From contig WAEK01000010.1 in assembly GCA_011634665.1 (NCBI GenBank), positions 554,001 through 618,000 of the forward strand: a stretch of DNA of 64,000 nucleotides. The letters run 5' to 3'. The position numbers and the translations under genes are program-made. Under the pieces are notes generated by a model. The model saw only the letters and a list, made by a program, of their open reading frames with translations. It did not search any database and was not told the origin of the DNA. Source of the DNA: Mortierella sp. BCC40632. Its lineage: Eukaryota > Mortierellomycota > Mortierellomycetes > Mortierellales > Mortierellaceae. Of this stretch, positions 8,475 through 19,700 are shown in pieces; position 1 is the stretch's first letter, and each line of letters begins with the position of its first letter.

Positions 8475-11400
8475 TTAAAAATCCAACCCATTATCTTTTT
8501 TAAATTTTTCTACTAGATCGGGGCAATGCTCTAGGTTCTTGACTGGTTCCCAGGTATCGTCTTCTCTAGTGTATCCCTTCCAGCGAACTAGGAATTGGTG
8601 TTGCCTCCTGTGCCTTCGGTACTCCAACACTTCTTCTACCTCGTACTCCTCTTCGCCGTCGACTATCTCGGGGTCAGGTCGTGGAGGAGTCCTAGCTCCA
8701 AGGTCCTCTGGTGAAGGGGGTGGTAGTGTCTGAACCTGTCCACATGGAAGACATCGTGGATTTTCATGGCAGGAGGCAGTTCAACCTTGAAAGTAACAGG
8801 TGTGAGTGCTTTTCCAGGAGGGGAATGGTCCAATAAAAAAGCGCTGTTGCAGCTTTTTTTCGATGATCTTGTGCTGTATGCTGGGATGGTGATGTTCTCT
8901 GCGTTCAGCATGATCATATCACCAACTTTGTAGTCATGGTCCACACGCTTTGTATTTGCATTCCACTCCTGGTTCTCTTGTGCCAAACGGATATTTTCCT
9001 GGGCTATTTGGAGGCTGGAGGACTGAGCGTTGACAAAGTCATCCACACTTGGTACACTGGTTTCCGTAGGTTGGAGAAGAGATGAGGGGAGTCTAGGGTG
9101 GTAGCCCATGGTCAAGAAGAAGGGCGAGTATCCAGTGGTAGGGTTGACCGAGTTGTTGTATGCAAATTCGGCAGCAGAGAAAAAAGAGGTCCCAGTTGGT
9201 CTGCTTTTGATCGACAAATGCTCGTAGTATTGATGAGAGTGTCCTAATTGCTCGCTCCGACTGTCCATCTGTCTGGGGTGGAAAGCTGTCGACATAGCCA
9301 AACTTAACATTCATGAGCTTGTGCAGTTCCTGCCAGAAGTGACTGCAGAACTTGGTGTCGCGGTCTGAGACAATGGTCGTAGGCATCCCGTGTAGTCTGA
9401 ATATATTGTCGAAAAATATCCTTGCAGTATCGGCTGCTGTATCCGTAGTCTTACAAGGGGCAAAGTGGACTTGCTTCGACAATTTATCAACAAATACTGC
9501 GATTGCGTCATATCCTCGAGGAGTCTTGGGTAGATTAACTGCAAAGTCCATTGTCACGGTTTCCCATCGTTGTCCGGGTACTGTCAAGGGTTGGAGTAGT
9601 CCTACTGGTCGATGGTTGCTAGGCTTATTGCGCTGACAGCTCTCACACGATTGCACATAAAGCCTGGTGTCCCTCGCGATCTTGGGCCAGAAGGCAATCC
9701 TTCTTATCTTGTCATATGTCTTGTCGAATCCCAAGTGTCCTGCTATGGCAGAGTCGTGGGCATCATGCAATAGATCGAGACGAATGTCAGCTTTGCGAGA
9801 ATACATAGCAAGGTGTCACCCCGGCGTAAAACATAAAGCAAATCCTTCTTCAGATGGTAGCGTGGGGGTGGACTTCCCTGGAGGCAGCTTTCATAGATCG
9901 ACTTCAGACAAGGATCGGTCATATAGCCTTCTATCAGGCGCTGCCTAATACCTGGGTCAAGCGAGACCTCCACTGAATTAATTGTACAGGGCGGGTCATT
10001 TTTAGATCGGGGCGTCGTGATAGAGCATCAGGAACAATGTTGTCGGCTCCACGCTTATAGCGGAATTGGAAATCATACTCTTGTAATAGCTCCATCCATC
10101 GGGCCTGTCTTTTTGGTGAGTTTGGGCTGGGTTGGAAAGTGGCGGAGAGTGGCGTGATCGGTGTTGACAGTGAACTTCTTTCCATCCAAATAATAGCGCC
10201 AAGTTCTAAGTGCATGGACAACGGCCAATAGCTCCTGTTCATGTGTTGGATAATTGCGTTCGGCAGAGTTCATTTTCTTTGAGGTGAAGGCAACTGGTCT
10301 CCATTGTCCTGAATCGTCCTTTTTGGAGTAATACGGCTGCCACGGCGAATCCAGAAGCGTCAGTTTCCACAATGGTTGCGCGATCAGGGTCGTAAATAAT
10401 GAGAACTGGTGCTTTAGTCATGACGTCTTTGAGCGAGAGGAAAGCCTTGTTCTCCTCATCTCCCCACTTGAACGGTTTTCCTTCTCCGAGTAGTGCTGTT
10501 AGTGGTAGAGCAATGTCAGCAAACCCTTTGATGTATTGCTGATAAAACTGAGCAAGACCAATGAACTGTTGTACGTCTTTCTGCTTCTCAGGGGTAGGCC
10601 ATTCCTGGATAGCCTTGATCAAACCACCGTTGGGCTTGATACCGTCCTTGGAGATGATATGGCCGAGGAACTCGGTCTCTTCTTGAAGGAATGAACATTT
10701 GCTGAGCTTTGCATAAAGTCTATTCTTGCGGAGTAATTCAAGGACTTTTCGGATGTGTTCTAGGTGGTCTTCTTTTGTCTTGGAGAATATTAGAATGTCG
10801 TCAAGATAAATAACAATGCATTTGTCGAGAAGTGGGTCCATAGCCTTTCGCATCATTGCCGAGAAAGCAGCAGGGGCGTTGGTCAATCCAAAAGGAATAA
10901 CATTAAATTCAAAGTGGCCATATCTGCATCGGAAAGCCGTCTTGTGCGTATGAGGGCCATAGATGCGCTGTTGGTGATAGCCAGACATTAGATCCAGCTT
11001 GGTAAAGTACTTGGAGTCTCGGATCCTATCGATGAGCTCATCGATGCGTGGAAGAGGGTGCCTGTTTTTTTTTTTTGTGATACGGTTCAATCCCCGGTAG
11101 TCGACACACATACGCAATGTACCTTCTTTCTTCTTCACAAAAAGGACAGGGGCACCATATGGAGAAGTACTTGGCTTGATGAATCCCTTTTTCAATAGCT
11201 CATCAAGTTGCTTACGAAGCTCATCCAGTTCGGCAATTGAAAGACGAATAACAGGTCGAACAGGGGGGTCGGCTGTTGGGTCAGTCTCGATGTGCATTTC
11301 GTCGCCTCTGTCCGGTGGGAGGCCATCAGGAAGTGTTTTGGGAAACACGTCGGAGTACTCTTCCAGGATCGGGGTCACTTCAGGAGGTGTCTCTTTTTCT

Positions 11401-12300
11401 GCCTCATTGGGAGCGAGGTTGACCAGTGCCATAAATACCTCACTTCCTGGTTGGGTCATCATGGAGTGGAAGTTGATGGGGCTCAAGACAAATTCATCGG
11501 TGGTACGGGTAAGTGATGGGGCGTCTGACTCCGAACAGCACCAGAATACCTTATTGCCATTGTGTCGGAAGTGTAAGTCGTTTGTCTGCCAGTTGATACG
11601 GGGGTTGATCCGTGTGAGCCAAGGTTTTCCGAGGATTAAGTCGTACTTTGATAACTTGTATTCGATTGCATCGATGAAGTCATCATACTTGTCTCTTTGT
11701 AGTTGAATAGTGCATGCATTCGCCGCGAATGATGCAGAGCCGTTTGGGAGGACAATAGGGATAGGGTCGATTGAGGTGGTGGGAATGGAGTGTTTTTTTT
11801 CTGAAAGAGTAGCTGATGACATTACCTTCAGCACCACCGTCGATCAATATTTTTTGCTGGGTGACCATTCACAGAGCCAATGAATGTCAGCAGAGTCCGT
11901 TCTGCGTCCTTGAGAGACAAAGAACAAAGCTTAATCTTTTTCGGCTTTTTTGATTTCTTTGTATCCTTGGAGGGAGAGTCTAAAGACGAGGGAGCAAGTG
12001 GGTCCAGGTCCACCGTCGCACACGAGTTTGTCTTCTCACTGACAAAGTCAGATTGAGGGTCCGAAAACATGTGGTCAGGGGTTGGGGGTAGGTCAGGGTC
12101 TTTTCTTACATAATAGGGGAGTTTCAATAGGAGGAGTGGGTAGTGAGGTGGAGTGGGTACAAACAATTTTATTCTCCGTATTTTTAATACTTAACTCTAG
12201 ACTACTTGCACTCCCCCTGTCCAGAGACAAGGAGGAGGGAGCTTCAGCGGCCGGGTCCTGGACTAATCCCGGTCGCTCGAGGCTTTTTTCCCGACTCCCG
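8475..12300 (-). pseudogene. pol: element E1 Pol, frameshifted near both ends
   Basis: A long uninterrupted stretch, 11837 down to 10239, carries the protease tail, the full RT ([42 protein letters not shown]) and the start of RNase H (VETDASGFAVAAVLL). Protease active site LIDGGAEGNVIS lies just upstream, with a T-run frame break at about 11850. RNase H continues to about 10000. Integrase at about 9090-9800 has the HHCC finger, MDFAVNLP, IVSDRDTKF and SERAIRT. The chromodomain at about 8480-8720 contains FLVRWKGYTREDDTWE in copy 2. The frame breaks sit in homopolymers and mostly differ from those in copy 2, so a functional master is plausible. Confidence 0.88.
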
Positions 12301-13172
12301 CGGAGCCGGTGCCCCTCATCGGTCGCTATGTTATTCACATGCCGACCGCCATTTTTGCCTGGGCACTCATTTGCGCGGTGTCCATCACGGCGGCACTTGA
12401 AGCAAGCACCCCTGGCCATGAGCTTTTTCCTTTCGGTGTCAGTTAATTTTGGGAGGGGCTTGAGCCTTGGAGGTGTCGTCGGAGGGCATTGATCTCCATT
12501 CGAAGATTATCGATCTCCATCGGGGTTGGGCCAGATGCTGGAGCCTGCATTTGTGCTGCCACAACGGAAGCTTGGGTTGTCACGAATCCCGACTGGTTAT
12601 TCCTTGGGTTGTCTGGTGTAAAGTTGTACACTCTGTCGTACTGCTCGGCTGCCTCGAGGAGTTGGTAGATATTCAAAACCTGAGTGATCATGAGAGCTCT
12701 GAGGAGTTGCTGTAAGTTCTTGGGGCATCCTTCCAAAAAGGAGACGTGTGCAAACTTCTCCAGCTCGGCACGAGTAAAGTCCGAGGTGGCATCGGCGAGG
12801 AGAGCCGTAAGGAGGCGCTTGGTTTCGGCGACATGAGCATCAACAGTAGTGGTCATTTTCAGAGTCGCCAGTCTTGATCGCAGCACTTGGTCAAAGTCGG
12901 AGGGGATGTAAGCCAACTTGAATTTTTTCTCAAACTCGGCAAAGTCAGCATCATCGGCGAGACCGGAACCGTCGAACCATTGTCCTGCTGCATCGCCTAG
13001 AAGGGAAGCAGCGACCACTGTCTTGATTGAATCTGGTGTGGCCGTCGCCAGAAAATATCGCTTCACACTGCGGAGCCATGTCAGGGCAGTGAATCCATCG
13101 CGGCTACCTTGATACTTCTCAGGATGGGGGTAACGGTAGGAAGGGGGCAGAGGGTTGGGCTTCGGAGGACAT
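12301..13172 (-). pseudogene. gag: element E1 Gag with zinc knuckle
   Basis: Start ATG at 13172 (MSSEAQPS in copy 2). Copy 1 has one extra G in the run at about 13143-13147, so it shifts frame within the first ten codons. The Gag block reads WLRSVKRYFLATATPDSIK and GQWFDGSGLADDADF, then ELEKFAHVSFLEGCPKNLQQLL. The CCHC knuckle CFKCRRDGHRANEC is at about 12363-12405. The Gag-Pol boundary is not certain; I place it after the knuckle. In copy 2 the same gene is split by element A. Confidence 0.82.
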
Positions 13173-13373
13173 TGTGATATCGAGACGTGATAAGGCTTCA
13201 ACAAGGGGATCAAGGAGTAGGCAAGGTTCTGGTGTTTGGGGTGGTTGGGAGGGGAGGCAGGGGTCAGGGGGGTCAGGGGGGAGGGGCTCAGGGTGGGAGT
13301 GGTTATAGCGGACGTTGTGAAAAAAATTATCAGGGGCCAGGGTTCAGGGTGAATCAGAATACCTTTGCTGCCA

Positions 13374-13443
13374 TGCAACAGTAAGGGGTCAGAAGAGCTG
13401 CTGTTTATTAGAGGGGGAGGGAGGGTCTATTTATACTGGTACA
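13374..13443 (-). repeat. element E1 5' LTR
   Basis: 70 bp, identical in layout to 8395-8464. The primer-binding site lies directly inside it at 13362-13373. Confidence 0.9.
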
Positions 13444-14022
13444 CATCAGTGCCAAGCGTGGAAGACTTTGTCAAGGAGCAACAGCACGTATTGAAGACGA
13501 CACAGGAGAACATTCGCCTCGCTCAAGAAAGACAAGTGTGGAACTCCGACCATAGACGACGCGACCATGATTTCAAAGTAGGAGACAAGGTTATGCTGAA
13601 CGCTGAAAATATCACCTTGCCCAAGGACAGAGGAGTTAAGACCAGAGCTCAGAAGCTACTTGCTCGATTTATTGGACCTTTCACTATCATCGAACAACAC
13701 TCCCCCGTTACCTTCCGTCTTGAGTTGCCGCCGACTTACAAGATCCATGATGTTTTCCACGTGGACAGGTTCCGACACTACCACGAGTCACCCGAAGAAC
13801 TTGGACAGCGAGCCCCACCTCGTCCAGACCCTGAGTTGATCGACGGCGAGGAGGAATATGAGGTAGAGAGAATTCTCAACTACCGCTTGTACCGTAGACA
13901 ACACCAGTTTCTCGTCTTATGGAAAGGATACAACAACGAGGACGCAACATGGGAACCGGCCCGCAACCTCGACCACTGCAAGGAGACTGTCGACAGATAC
14001 AAGGAAGAACATGGATTGGACT
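13444..14022 (+). pseudogene. pol: element B integrase tail and chromodomain
   Basis: An open frame continues from the edge of E1 with integrase C-terminal sequence (VPSVEDFVKEQQHVLK, then MLNAENITLP and a GPF-type module RFIGPFTIIEQHSPVTF). It leads into KIHDVFHVDRFRHYHESP and a chromodomain, EEEYEVERILNYRLYRRQ with FLVLWKGYNNEDATWEP. It is similar to, but distinct from, the A and E elements, so it belongs to another family, assigned to B from the LTR downstream. The frame runs ...EEHGLDL into an A18 tract at 14024-14041. By comparison with A and E a stop and the purine tract should follow at once, but a ~0.9-kb insert intervenes. Confidence 0.8.
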
Positions 14023-14131
14023 TAAAAAAAAAAAAAAAAAAGGTCATCTTTGGCATCATCTTGATGAACCTGGCATCCAATCAGAAATCGACATGTCATC
14101 AGGATGCCGGGACCAGATGTATAAATTATAG

Positions 14132-14936
14132 ATGGATGCTGAAATCGACAAACCTCTCTCTCTTCTCTCCTCATCAACCTCACCACCCTCACCACCACCA
14201 AAAACACACACACACACACAATGGCCGCCCCCCCTCCCCAAAGACAGCTACCCCCCCGTCCCAAAGACACCTGCCCCAAGTCCCAAAGACGCCTGCCCCC
14301 GTCCCAAAGACACCTGCCCCCCCACCCCAACGACTCCCCCCCCCTGTCCCAATGACGCCCTCCCTTCCACCCTCAAGGACGACCAAACCACCCCCTCCTC
14401 AGTGCCAGCGCAGGCACAGACCAGGCCACAGCAGCCGACCCCGCAACAACCGCACCAACGACTGGGGCAAGGCGACTCGGCACTGTCGGCAGAGGAGAGA
14501 CAATGGAATTACTTGAGGGACACACGACATATGCGCAAACCGTTGTCTTTCGAAAGGTTGATGCTCGCCATCGAGGATGAGTTAACATTCTCAAGAGCCA
14601 TGGCTATGAGGTTCGAAAAGACTTGCGACACTGACATGGACAAGGCTGGGGTGTTCTCTCGAGAAATGCAGCAAAAGCAAAAAAAAAGGAGAGCAGAGTA
14701 TAACGACCTTGCGCTGATGTATTTTCCGGAACAGGTGGATACAAAAAGAGTTCGCAAAGACCGCTCGACGACATGCAAGGGATCAGCAACGCGAACTTTT
14801 GGACAAACACGTGGAGGCATACATGGCCAACACCTCCCTGTTCAGGGAACTCTTCGTGAGAGAAGCGGACCATACTTCTCACGCGCCCCCACCTAACCAA
14901 CAACCAGAGAACCCTCCCCAGAGCCGTAGTAATTAG
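14132..14936 (+). CDS. unknown Pro-rich/helical protein in the insert within element B
   Basis: Not recognised. A Pro/Lys/Asp-rich N-terminal half with repeats of the type PxPKD(T/A)C leads into a charged, probably helical half (ALSAEERQWNYLRDTRHMRK, ERLMLAIEDELTFSRAMA). The frame breaks at about 14748 in an A run. After it the second frame continues sensibly (FAKTARRHARDQQRELLDKH, then VEAYMANTSLFRELFVREAD) to a TAG at 14934-14936. That continuation argues the region is truly coding, with one base gained. The start is uncertain: ATG 14132 lies only ~10 bp after a TATA-like TATAAATTA, while ATG 14221 would need a one-base correction in a C run. It sits between B's chromodomain and its 3' LTR, where related elements have nothing. 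Confidence 0.45.
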
Positions 14937-14961
14937 ATAATTTTTTTTTTAAATGGGAAGG

Positions 14962-15035
14962 TGCAGCAGTATATAAATACCTCTCACCACCCTCTAATAA
15001 ACGGGAGTTCATTCTCAACCATCGTTCCTGTTATA
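14962..15035 (+). repeat. element B 3' LTR
   Basis: 74-bp LTR from TGCAGCAG to CTGTTATA, preceded by purine tract AAATGGGAAGG. TATATAAATA at position ~9 and AATAAA at ~40. It is inserted into the D LTR fragment that follows. Confidence 0.85.
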
Positions 15036-15292
15036 CTTAAATAGAAGAGGGGGGGGTGGACATGGATGGGTCTGGGCTAGGGGAGTGTATTGGTTAGGGG
15101 AATATCGTGTGGTGCCATGGTCAGGATGTCTTCGGGGCTATTGGGGTGGTGCGGGGACTGTAGGGGCTAGGGGTTGGGTACCGGGGCGGCGACACTAGAC
15201 GTGGTCGAGGCTGGCCTAGGTCTGCGTCTAGGATACGGTGACGTCATGGAGTCGATGCGGCTTACGGACGACACGCACTCGACCTCCCGACA
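15036..15292 (-). repeat. element D LTR fragment, inverted copy
   Basis: Reverse complement of the first ~257 bp of the D LTR found at 37041, ending ...CTCCCGACA at 15292 just before AATATCAGC. It is truncated at 15036 by the B 3' LTR; the rest of the LTR is not on the far side of B within this window. It keeps the same spacing to the tRNA gene as the intact D. Confidence 0.88.
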
Positions 15293-15304
15293 AATATCAG
15301 CAAA

Positions 15305-15376
15305 GCCCGGTTAGCTCAATCGGTAGAGCGTGAGACTCTTAATCTCAAGGTTGTGGGTTCGACCCCACATTGGGCG
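15305..15376 (+). tRNA. tRNA-Lys(CTT), copy with a one-base deletion in the T arm
   Basis: Acceptor stem GCCCGGT/ATTGGGC with discriminator G, D arm GCTC/GAGC, anticodon arm TGAGA-CTCTTAA-TCTCA giving anticodon CTT, and no intron. The T arm reads GTGGG-TTCGACC-CCAC, one C short of the copy at 36956-37028, which has a perfect 5-bp stem. This copy is therefore either a damaged duplicate or a homopolymer reading error. Confidence 0.9.
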
Positions 15377-15381
15377 TATAC

Positions 15382-15386
15382 TTTTT
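15382..15386 (+). terminator. Pol III terminator of tRNA-Lys
   Basis: Five T residues start 6 nt after the discriminator base, the usual RNA polymerase III stop. The inverted copy at 36947-36950 has only four. Confidence 0.7.
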
Positions 15387-15433
15387 GATTGGCCTCCTAA
15401 GAGGTTTTTTTTTTGGATGAAGATATTCTCATA

Positions 15434-15570
15434 TTTTTTTTTTTTTTTTTTTATGGGCCCCGTTAGGGTTTTATTCGTCGGCGCGCACTCATACCACGGT
15501 CTGCGGACGTGGCCAGCTAGTTCACAAAAACTACACTATCTTTTTTTTTTTTTTTATGGGCCCCGTTAGG
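15434..15570 (+). repeat. tandemly duplicated spacer, unit 1 and start of unit 2
   Basis: Unit 1 is 15434-15540: a T19 run, then ATGGGCCCCGTTAGGG, then ~80 bp ending CACTATC. Unit 2 starts at 15541 with a T15 run and the same ATGGGCCCCGTTAGG, is cut by element A2, and resumes at 20793-20866. The inverted locus (36790-36898) has only one unit, so the tandem duplication is private to this side. T-run slippage or a short tandem duplication would both produce it. Confidence 0.85.
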
Positions 15571-15753
15571 TGCGACAGTGTCCTCTTCAAGCTGCGCCCT
15601 TTGCCACTATTTGTGACTGTCCAGTTGCCACCACTGCCGCGCCCCCTTCCATTTGCCACCAAACCACTTGTATAAATAGTTAGCTTTCTCATTACTTTAA
15701 TCTTTAGCAATAAACTGCCCAAACCAAAGACTCCCTGGCCTCTGACTGTTGCA
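15571..15753 (+). repeat. element A2 5' LTR
   Basis: 183 bp, TGCGACAG...CTGTTGCA, followed by primer-binding site TGGCAGCAAAGG. Confidence 0.93.
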
Positions 15754-15903
15754 TGGCAGCAAAGGTACAATCTCTTTCCACCGACCCCTCTGACACCGAC
15801 TCCCCCTCGAACCCTGCCACCCCCTCGGACCCCCACGACTCCAACCCAAGTACCCCAAGATCAAGACCCCCTTTCCGATTATTTTTTTTCTTCCCTTTCC
15901 ATC

Positions 15904-16799
15904 ATGAGCCAAAAGCCGACGCCTCCGCCTCCATTCTTCAAGGATTGGCCGCGAATGATCAAGCAAGAACCCTTGCCGCCGTCCTCAAACCGCCCAAGCC
16001 CGAGCCCTTTAGTGGCATTATCGATGCTGAAGAGTGTCTAAATTTTGCCGATAGCTATGAAGAAAGTATTTCACTGTCTTACAGCTCTCCAAGAATCTTT
16101 GGGTTCGGTACTTTGTACTTGCCCTCACAAAAGACGCACGCTCTTGGTGGCGCACATCTGAGATCAAGATTGACACCCCTGGGAGAATTTCCGCGCTTCG
16201 TTTATCGCAAGGTTCACGCCTCCTGATGCTGTCCACGCTGCTCGTTTAAAGTTGGAAAATCTGATCCAAGGAAAAAGAGGCGTCGCTGAATATACAAATG
16301 AGTTCAGAAGATACCTTCGTCTCATCCCAAAAGGAAGACAAGGACGCTTCACTTTTCCGGTTTCTTCGTGGCCTCGATCCAGAAACTTCTAAACAGGTTC
16401 GACTACGCCAACCCAAGACCCTTGAAAAAGCAATCACCGAGGCAACAATCGTCCACGATATCCTCTACCCCTCCAGTTATTTCTCCCACGATAATCACCA
16501 TGGTCCCTCTTCCCCTCCGGTTCCAACAGTACTCAAAAAGACCCGATGGCTATGGAAATTGATAACCTCAGGACCGAACTTAACGCCCTTCGTCGACAGT
16601 TCTCTTCCCGCCCCTCATCAACACCCAAACTATCGCCACAAGAACGCGAGCGACTCCGCCAACGAGGAGCTTGCTTCCGCTGCCGCAAGGATGGACATAT
16701 GGCTAACGAATGTCGCAGTGGAACACGTTTCAACAACATAGAATCCGAAGAGACCTCTCCCCCCTCAGCCCGAGCAGGGGAAAAGGCCCCAGCAATTAA
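15904..16799 (+). pseudogene. gag: element A2 Gag, frameshifted
   Basis: Same protein as in A1, starting at ATG 15904. An altered A run shortens the opening codons (MSQKADAS-like reading), three extra bases or a shift lie near 16062, and the shared extra C at about 16172 breaks the Gag core exactly as in A1 and A3. The zinc knuckle CFRCRKDGHMANEC is intact at about 16672-16713. The stop equivalent to A1's is TAA 16797-16799. Confidence 0.8.
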
Positions 16800-19700
16800 G
16801 ATCAGTCAGGGGCTTAGTTGCTGAAACCCCCCTCTCCTATCCACCTGGATCGGGGAGTGTTCCAAGACCAGAGTTAAGTTCTCAAGCGAATAAAAATAAA
16901 AAGTATTCAACTCTACTTCGTCCACTCCTCAGAAAAATAATGACAATAATACTCACGACCCAACCAAGGCCCACACAAACATCCATGAACCAATGCCAAC
17001 GTCGTCAAAGACTGAGGAGAAGGCTTGTATTAGTGACAAAGTGGACCTGGACCCACTTGCTCCTGAATTACAGCTAGACCCATCGCCAGAGTCAACACAC
17101 AAACCGAAGAAAAAGAAAGGATTGGGTCTTCATAGCTTCACTATTGCAAAGGCTCAACAACGACTCCTTACTTTCATCGGCGCAGTCAACAACCACCCTG
17201 CAAAGATTTTTAATCGATGGCGGGGCTGAAATGAATGTTATCAGCAAACGATTTTTATCCCAACACTCGATCCCCGTAAAGTCGTGCAACCCCATCCCAG
17301 TCCTCCTCCCTAACGGCTCTTCATCTACGACATCCCACACGGCAACCATTACACTTGCACGCGATAATTACACTGACACGGTAGACACTATCGCTTATGA
17401 CCTCAAAAATACGACATCATCCTCGGTAAACCCTGGCTCACTGACATCAACCCGAATATCAACTGGCAGACGAACAAACTAGTCTTTGATCACAACGGAA
17501 AGACAGTTCACTGGACATGTCGCGGCTTCAAACCCACTTCAGTAACGACAACCTCTGGTGGACTCCTCCTTAGCCACATGCACTTCAACACCATCGCCGC
17601 CCTTCCTGGTAGTGAAGTCTTTATTGCCCTACTCAAAAAGAAGGAAATGTCAAGCCTGTCACCAACCCCTTGGAAAATGCTGACCCTGAAATCCGAAAAA
17701 TAGTTATGGAAGAGTTCCCTGATGTATTTCCCGACTCTCTCCCTGATGGACTCCCACCAGACAGAGGAGATGCAATGCGAATTGAGACCGACCCTACCGC
17801 CGATCCACCTGTCCGACCTGTCATTCGACTTTCAATCGCTGAACTTGATGAACTAAAAAAGCAGTTAGACGACCTGTTGAAAAAGGGTTCATTAAGCCTA
17901 GCACATCACCCTATGGCGCTCCCGTCCTATTCGTTCGCAAAAAGGAAGGAACCCTCAGAATGTGTGTGGATTACAGAGGTCTCAACCGAATCACCAAAAA
18001 GAACCGCCACCCTCTGCCTCGAATTGACGAGTTGATTGACAGATTCAGAGGTGCCAAGTATTTCTCGAAACTCGACCTCTTATCAGGATACCATCAACAA
18101 CGAGTCTACGAACCGCATACCCACAAAACAGCCTTCCGTTGCCGATATGGACATTATGAATTTAATGTTGTTCCTTTTGGTCTGACAAACGCCCCAGCTT
18201 CCTTCTCTTCAATGATGCGCACCGTCTTGAACCCTGTCTTGGACGAAATTGTTGTAGCTTACTTAGACGACGTGCTAATCTACTCTAAATCCAAGAAAGA
18301 ACACCTGGACCATCTACGAACAGTTCTCTCTCTCTTCAGGAAGCACGGCCTCTACGCAAAGCTCAGCAAATGTTCATTTCTACAACAACAAACGGAGTTT
18401 TTGGGACACATTCTCACCAAGGATGGCATTCAAACAAACGCTGGACTCGTCAAAGCTATCAGAGAATGGCCTCGACCAACAAAGCAAAAGGAAGTTCAAC
18501 AGTTCATCGGCCTCGCTCAGTTCTACCATAACTATGTCAACAACTTTGCTCAGATAGCTCTGCCCCTGACATCTCTCTTAGGAGACGACGTCCCCTTCGA
18601 ATGGAATGACAGCCATGAGTCAGCCTTTATCGCCCCCTCAAAAAGCTGTTAGTGAAGCACCAGTCCTCAGGATATTTGACCCTGAATTGACTACATCCGT
18701 GGAGACAGATGCATCTGGATTTGCTGTGGGAGCTGTCCTATTTCAGATAGACAAAAATGGAGAGTCACGACCAGTCGCCTTCACGTCTCGCAAAATGAAC
18801 TCAGCAGAAAGGAACTATCCAACACATGAGCAGGAACTGTTGGCAGTTGTACATGCCCTGAAAACATGGCGATACTATCTCGATGGAACACATTTTCATT
18901 GTATACACCGATCATGCTACCCTACGACACTTTCCTACACAACCGAAGCTCACCCGTCGCCAAGCTCGTTGGATGGAACTCCTTCAGGAGTACGACTTCA
19001 CCTTCAAGTACAAGAAAGGATCGGAAAACATCGTATCAGACGCTCTCTCCCGCCGACCTGACCACTCCCTACCCCAACCTGTCGATTTTAATTCCATGGA
19101 AATAGCTCTGGACCGCGATCTTCGAAAACGACTCATCCTTAGCTACAGAGACGACAGCCGTTTATGGCCTATTTATTACAGCTGCATGAAAGGACAACCA
19201 CCTCAAGGATATGCTATATTCGATGGCCTACTCCACGTACTACGACGAGGCAAATCAGTAATTTGTATCCCCAGGAATGCTGACATCCGCCACTCACTTA
19301 TCCATGATGCACACGACTCAGCCATAGCAGGACACTTGGGATTCGATAAAACCTACGACAACTTGAGACGCTTTTGCATTCTGGCCACAGATAGTCAATG
19401 ATATCAGGACGTACGTCAGAACTTGTGAGAGTTGCCAAAGGAACAAACATAGCAATCGTGCACCAACAGGACTCCTCCATCCACTTCCAATCCCAGATCA
19501 GCGATGGGAAACAGTAACAATGGATTTTGTCGTTCAATTACCACGAACAGAGAGAGGATTCGATGCAATCACAGTTTTTGTCGACAAACTATCAAAACAG
19601 GCCCACTTTGCACCAAGTAGAACAACTGACACAGCTGTTGACGTGGCCCATTGCTTCTTCAAAAATGTCTTCCGACTTCATGGAATGCCAACAACTATTG

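Larger units (their letters stand above)
8395..13443 (-). mobile_element. element E copy 1, Ty3/gypsy chromovirus with 70-bp LTRs
   Basis: A 5,049-bp minus-strand element bounded by two 70-bp LTRs (8395-8464 and 13374-13443). Primer-binding site TGGCAGCAAAGG (minus strand, 13362-13373) lies inside the 5' LTR and the purine tract AAAAGGGAAAGG precedes the 3' LTR. Flanking pentamers are CATCC (8390-8394) and CATCA (13444-13448), one mismatch. The flanks join B gag on one side to B integrase on the other, so either B was already deleted or two E-containing loci recombined. Gag and all Pol domains are present. Confidence 0.9.
2618..15035 (+). mobile_element. element B, chimeric Ty3/gypsy chromovirus
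   Basis: A plus-strand LTR element bounded by 74-bp LTRs that begin TGCAGCAGTATATAAA and end CTGTTATA. The 5' LTR is split by A copy 1 (2618-2643 and 7856-7903). Next come a primer-binding site (TGATAGCAAAGG, 7904-7915), a Gag fragment, and element E on the opposite strand. After E come an integrase tail with chromodomain, a ~0.9-kb insert, and the 3' LTR. Protease, RT, RNase H and most of integrase are missing. The 5-bp flanks differ (CCTGT at 2613-2617, CTTAA at 15036-15040): the left flank is element C and the right flank is a D LTR. The two halves therefore probably derive from separate B insertions. Confidence 0.7.

Noticed and set aside
13374..13443. E1 LTR at 13.4 kb as a solo LTR
   Set aside because: It has a primer-binding site and a complete element on its low side, so it is the 5' LTR of a full copy.
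15305..15570. tRNA-derived SINE
   Set aside because: A tRNA head followed by unrelated sequence and a T run looked SINE-like, but the tRNA folds canonically, has a Pol III stop a few bases after the discriminator, and both copies belong to one duplicated locus rather than dispersed insertions.
15561..15575. Telomere-like TTAGG(G) at the A2 junction
   Set aside because: The repeat is only the 5-bp target duplication TTAGG within the spacer; there is no tandem TTAGGG array.
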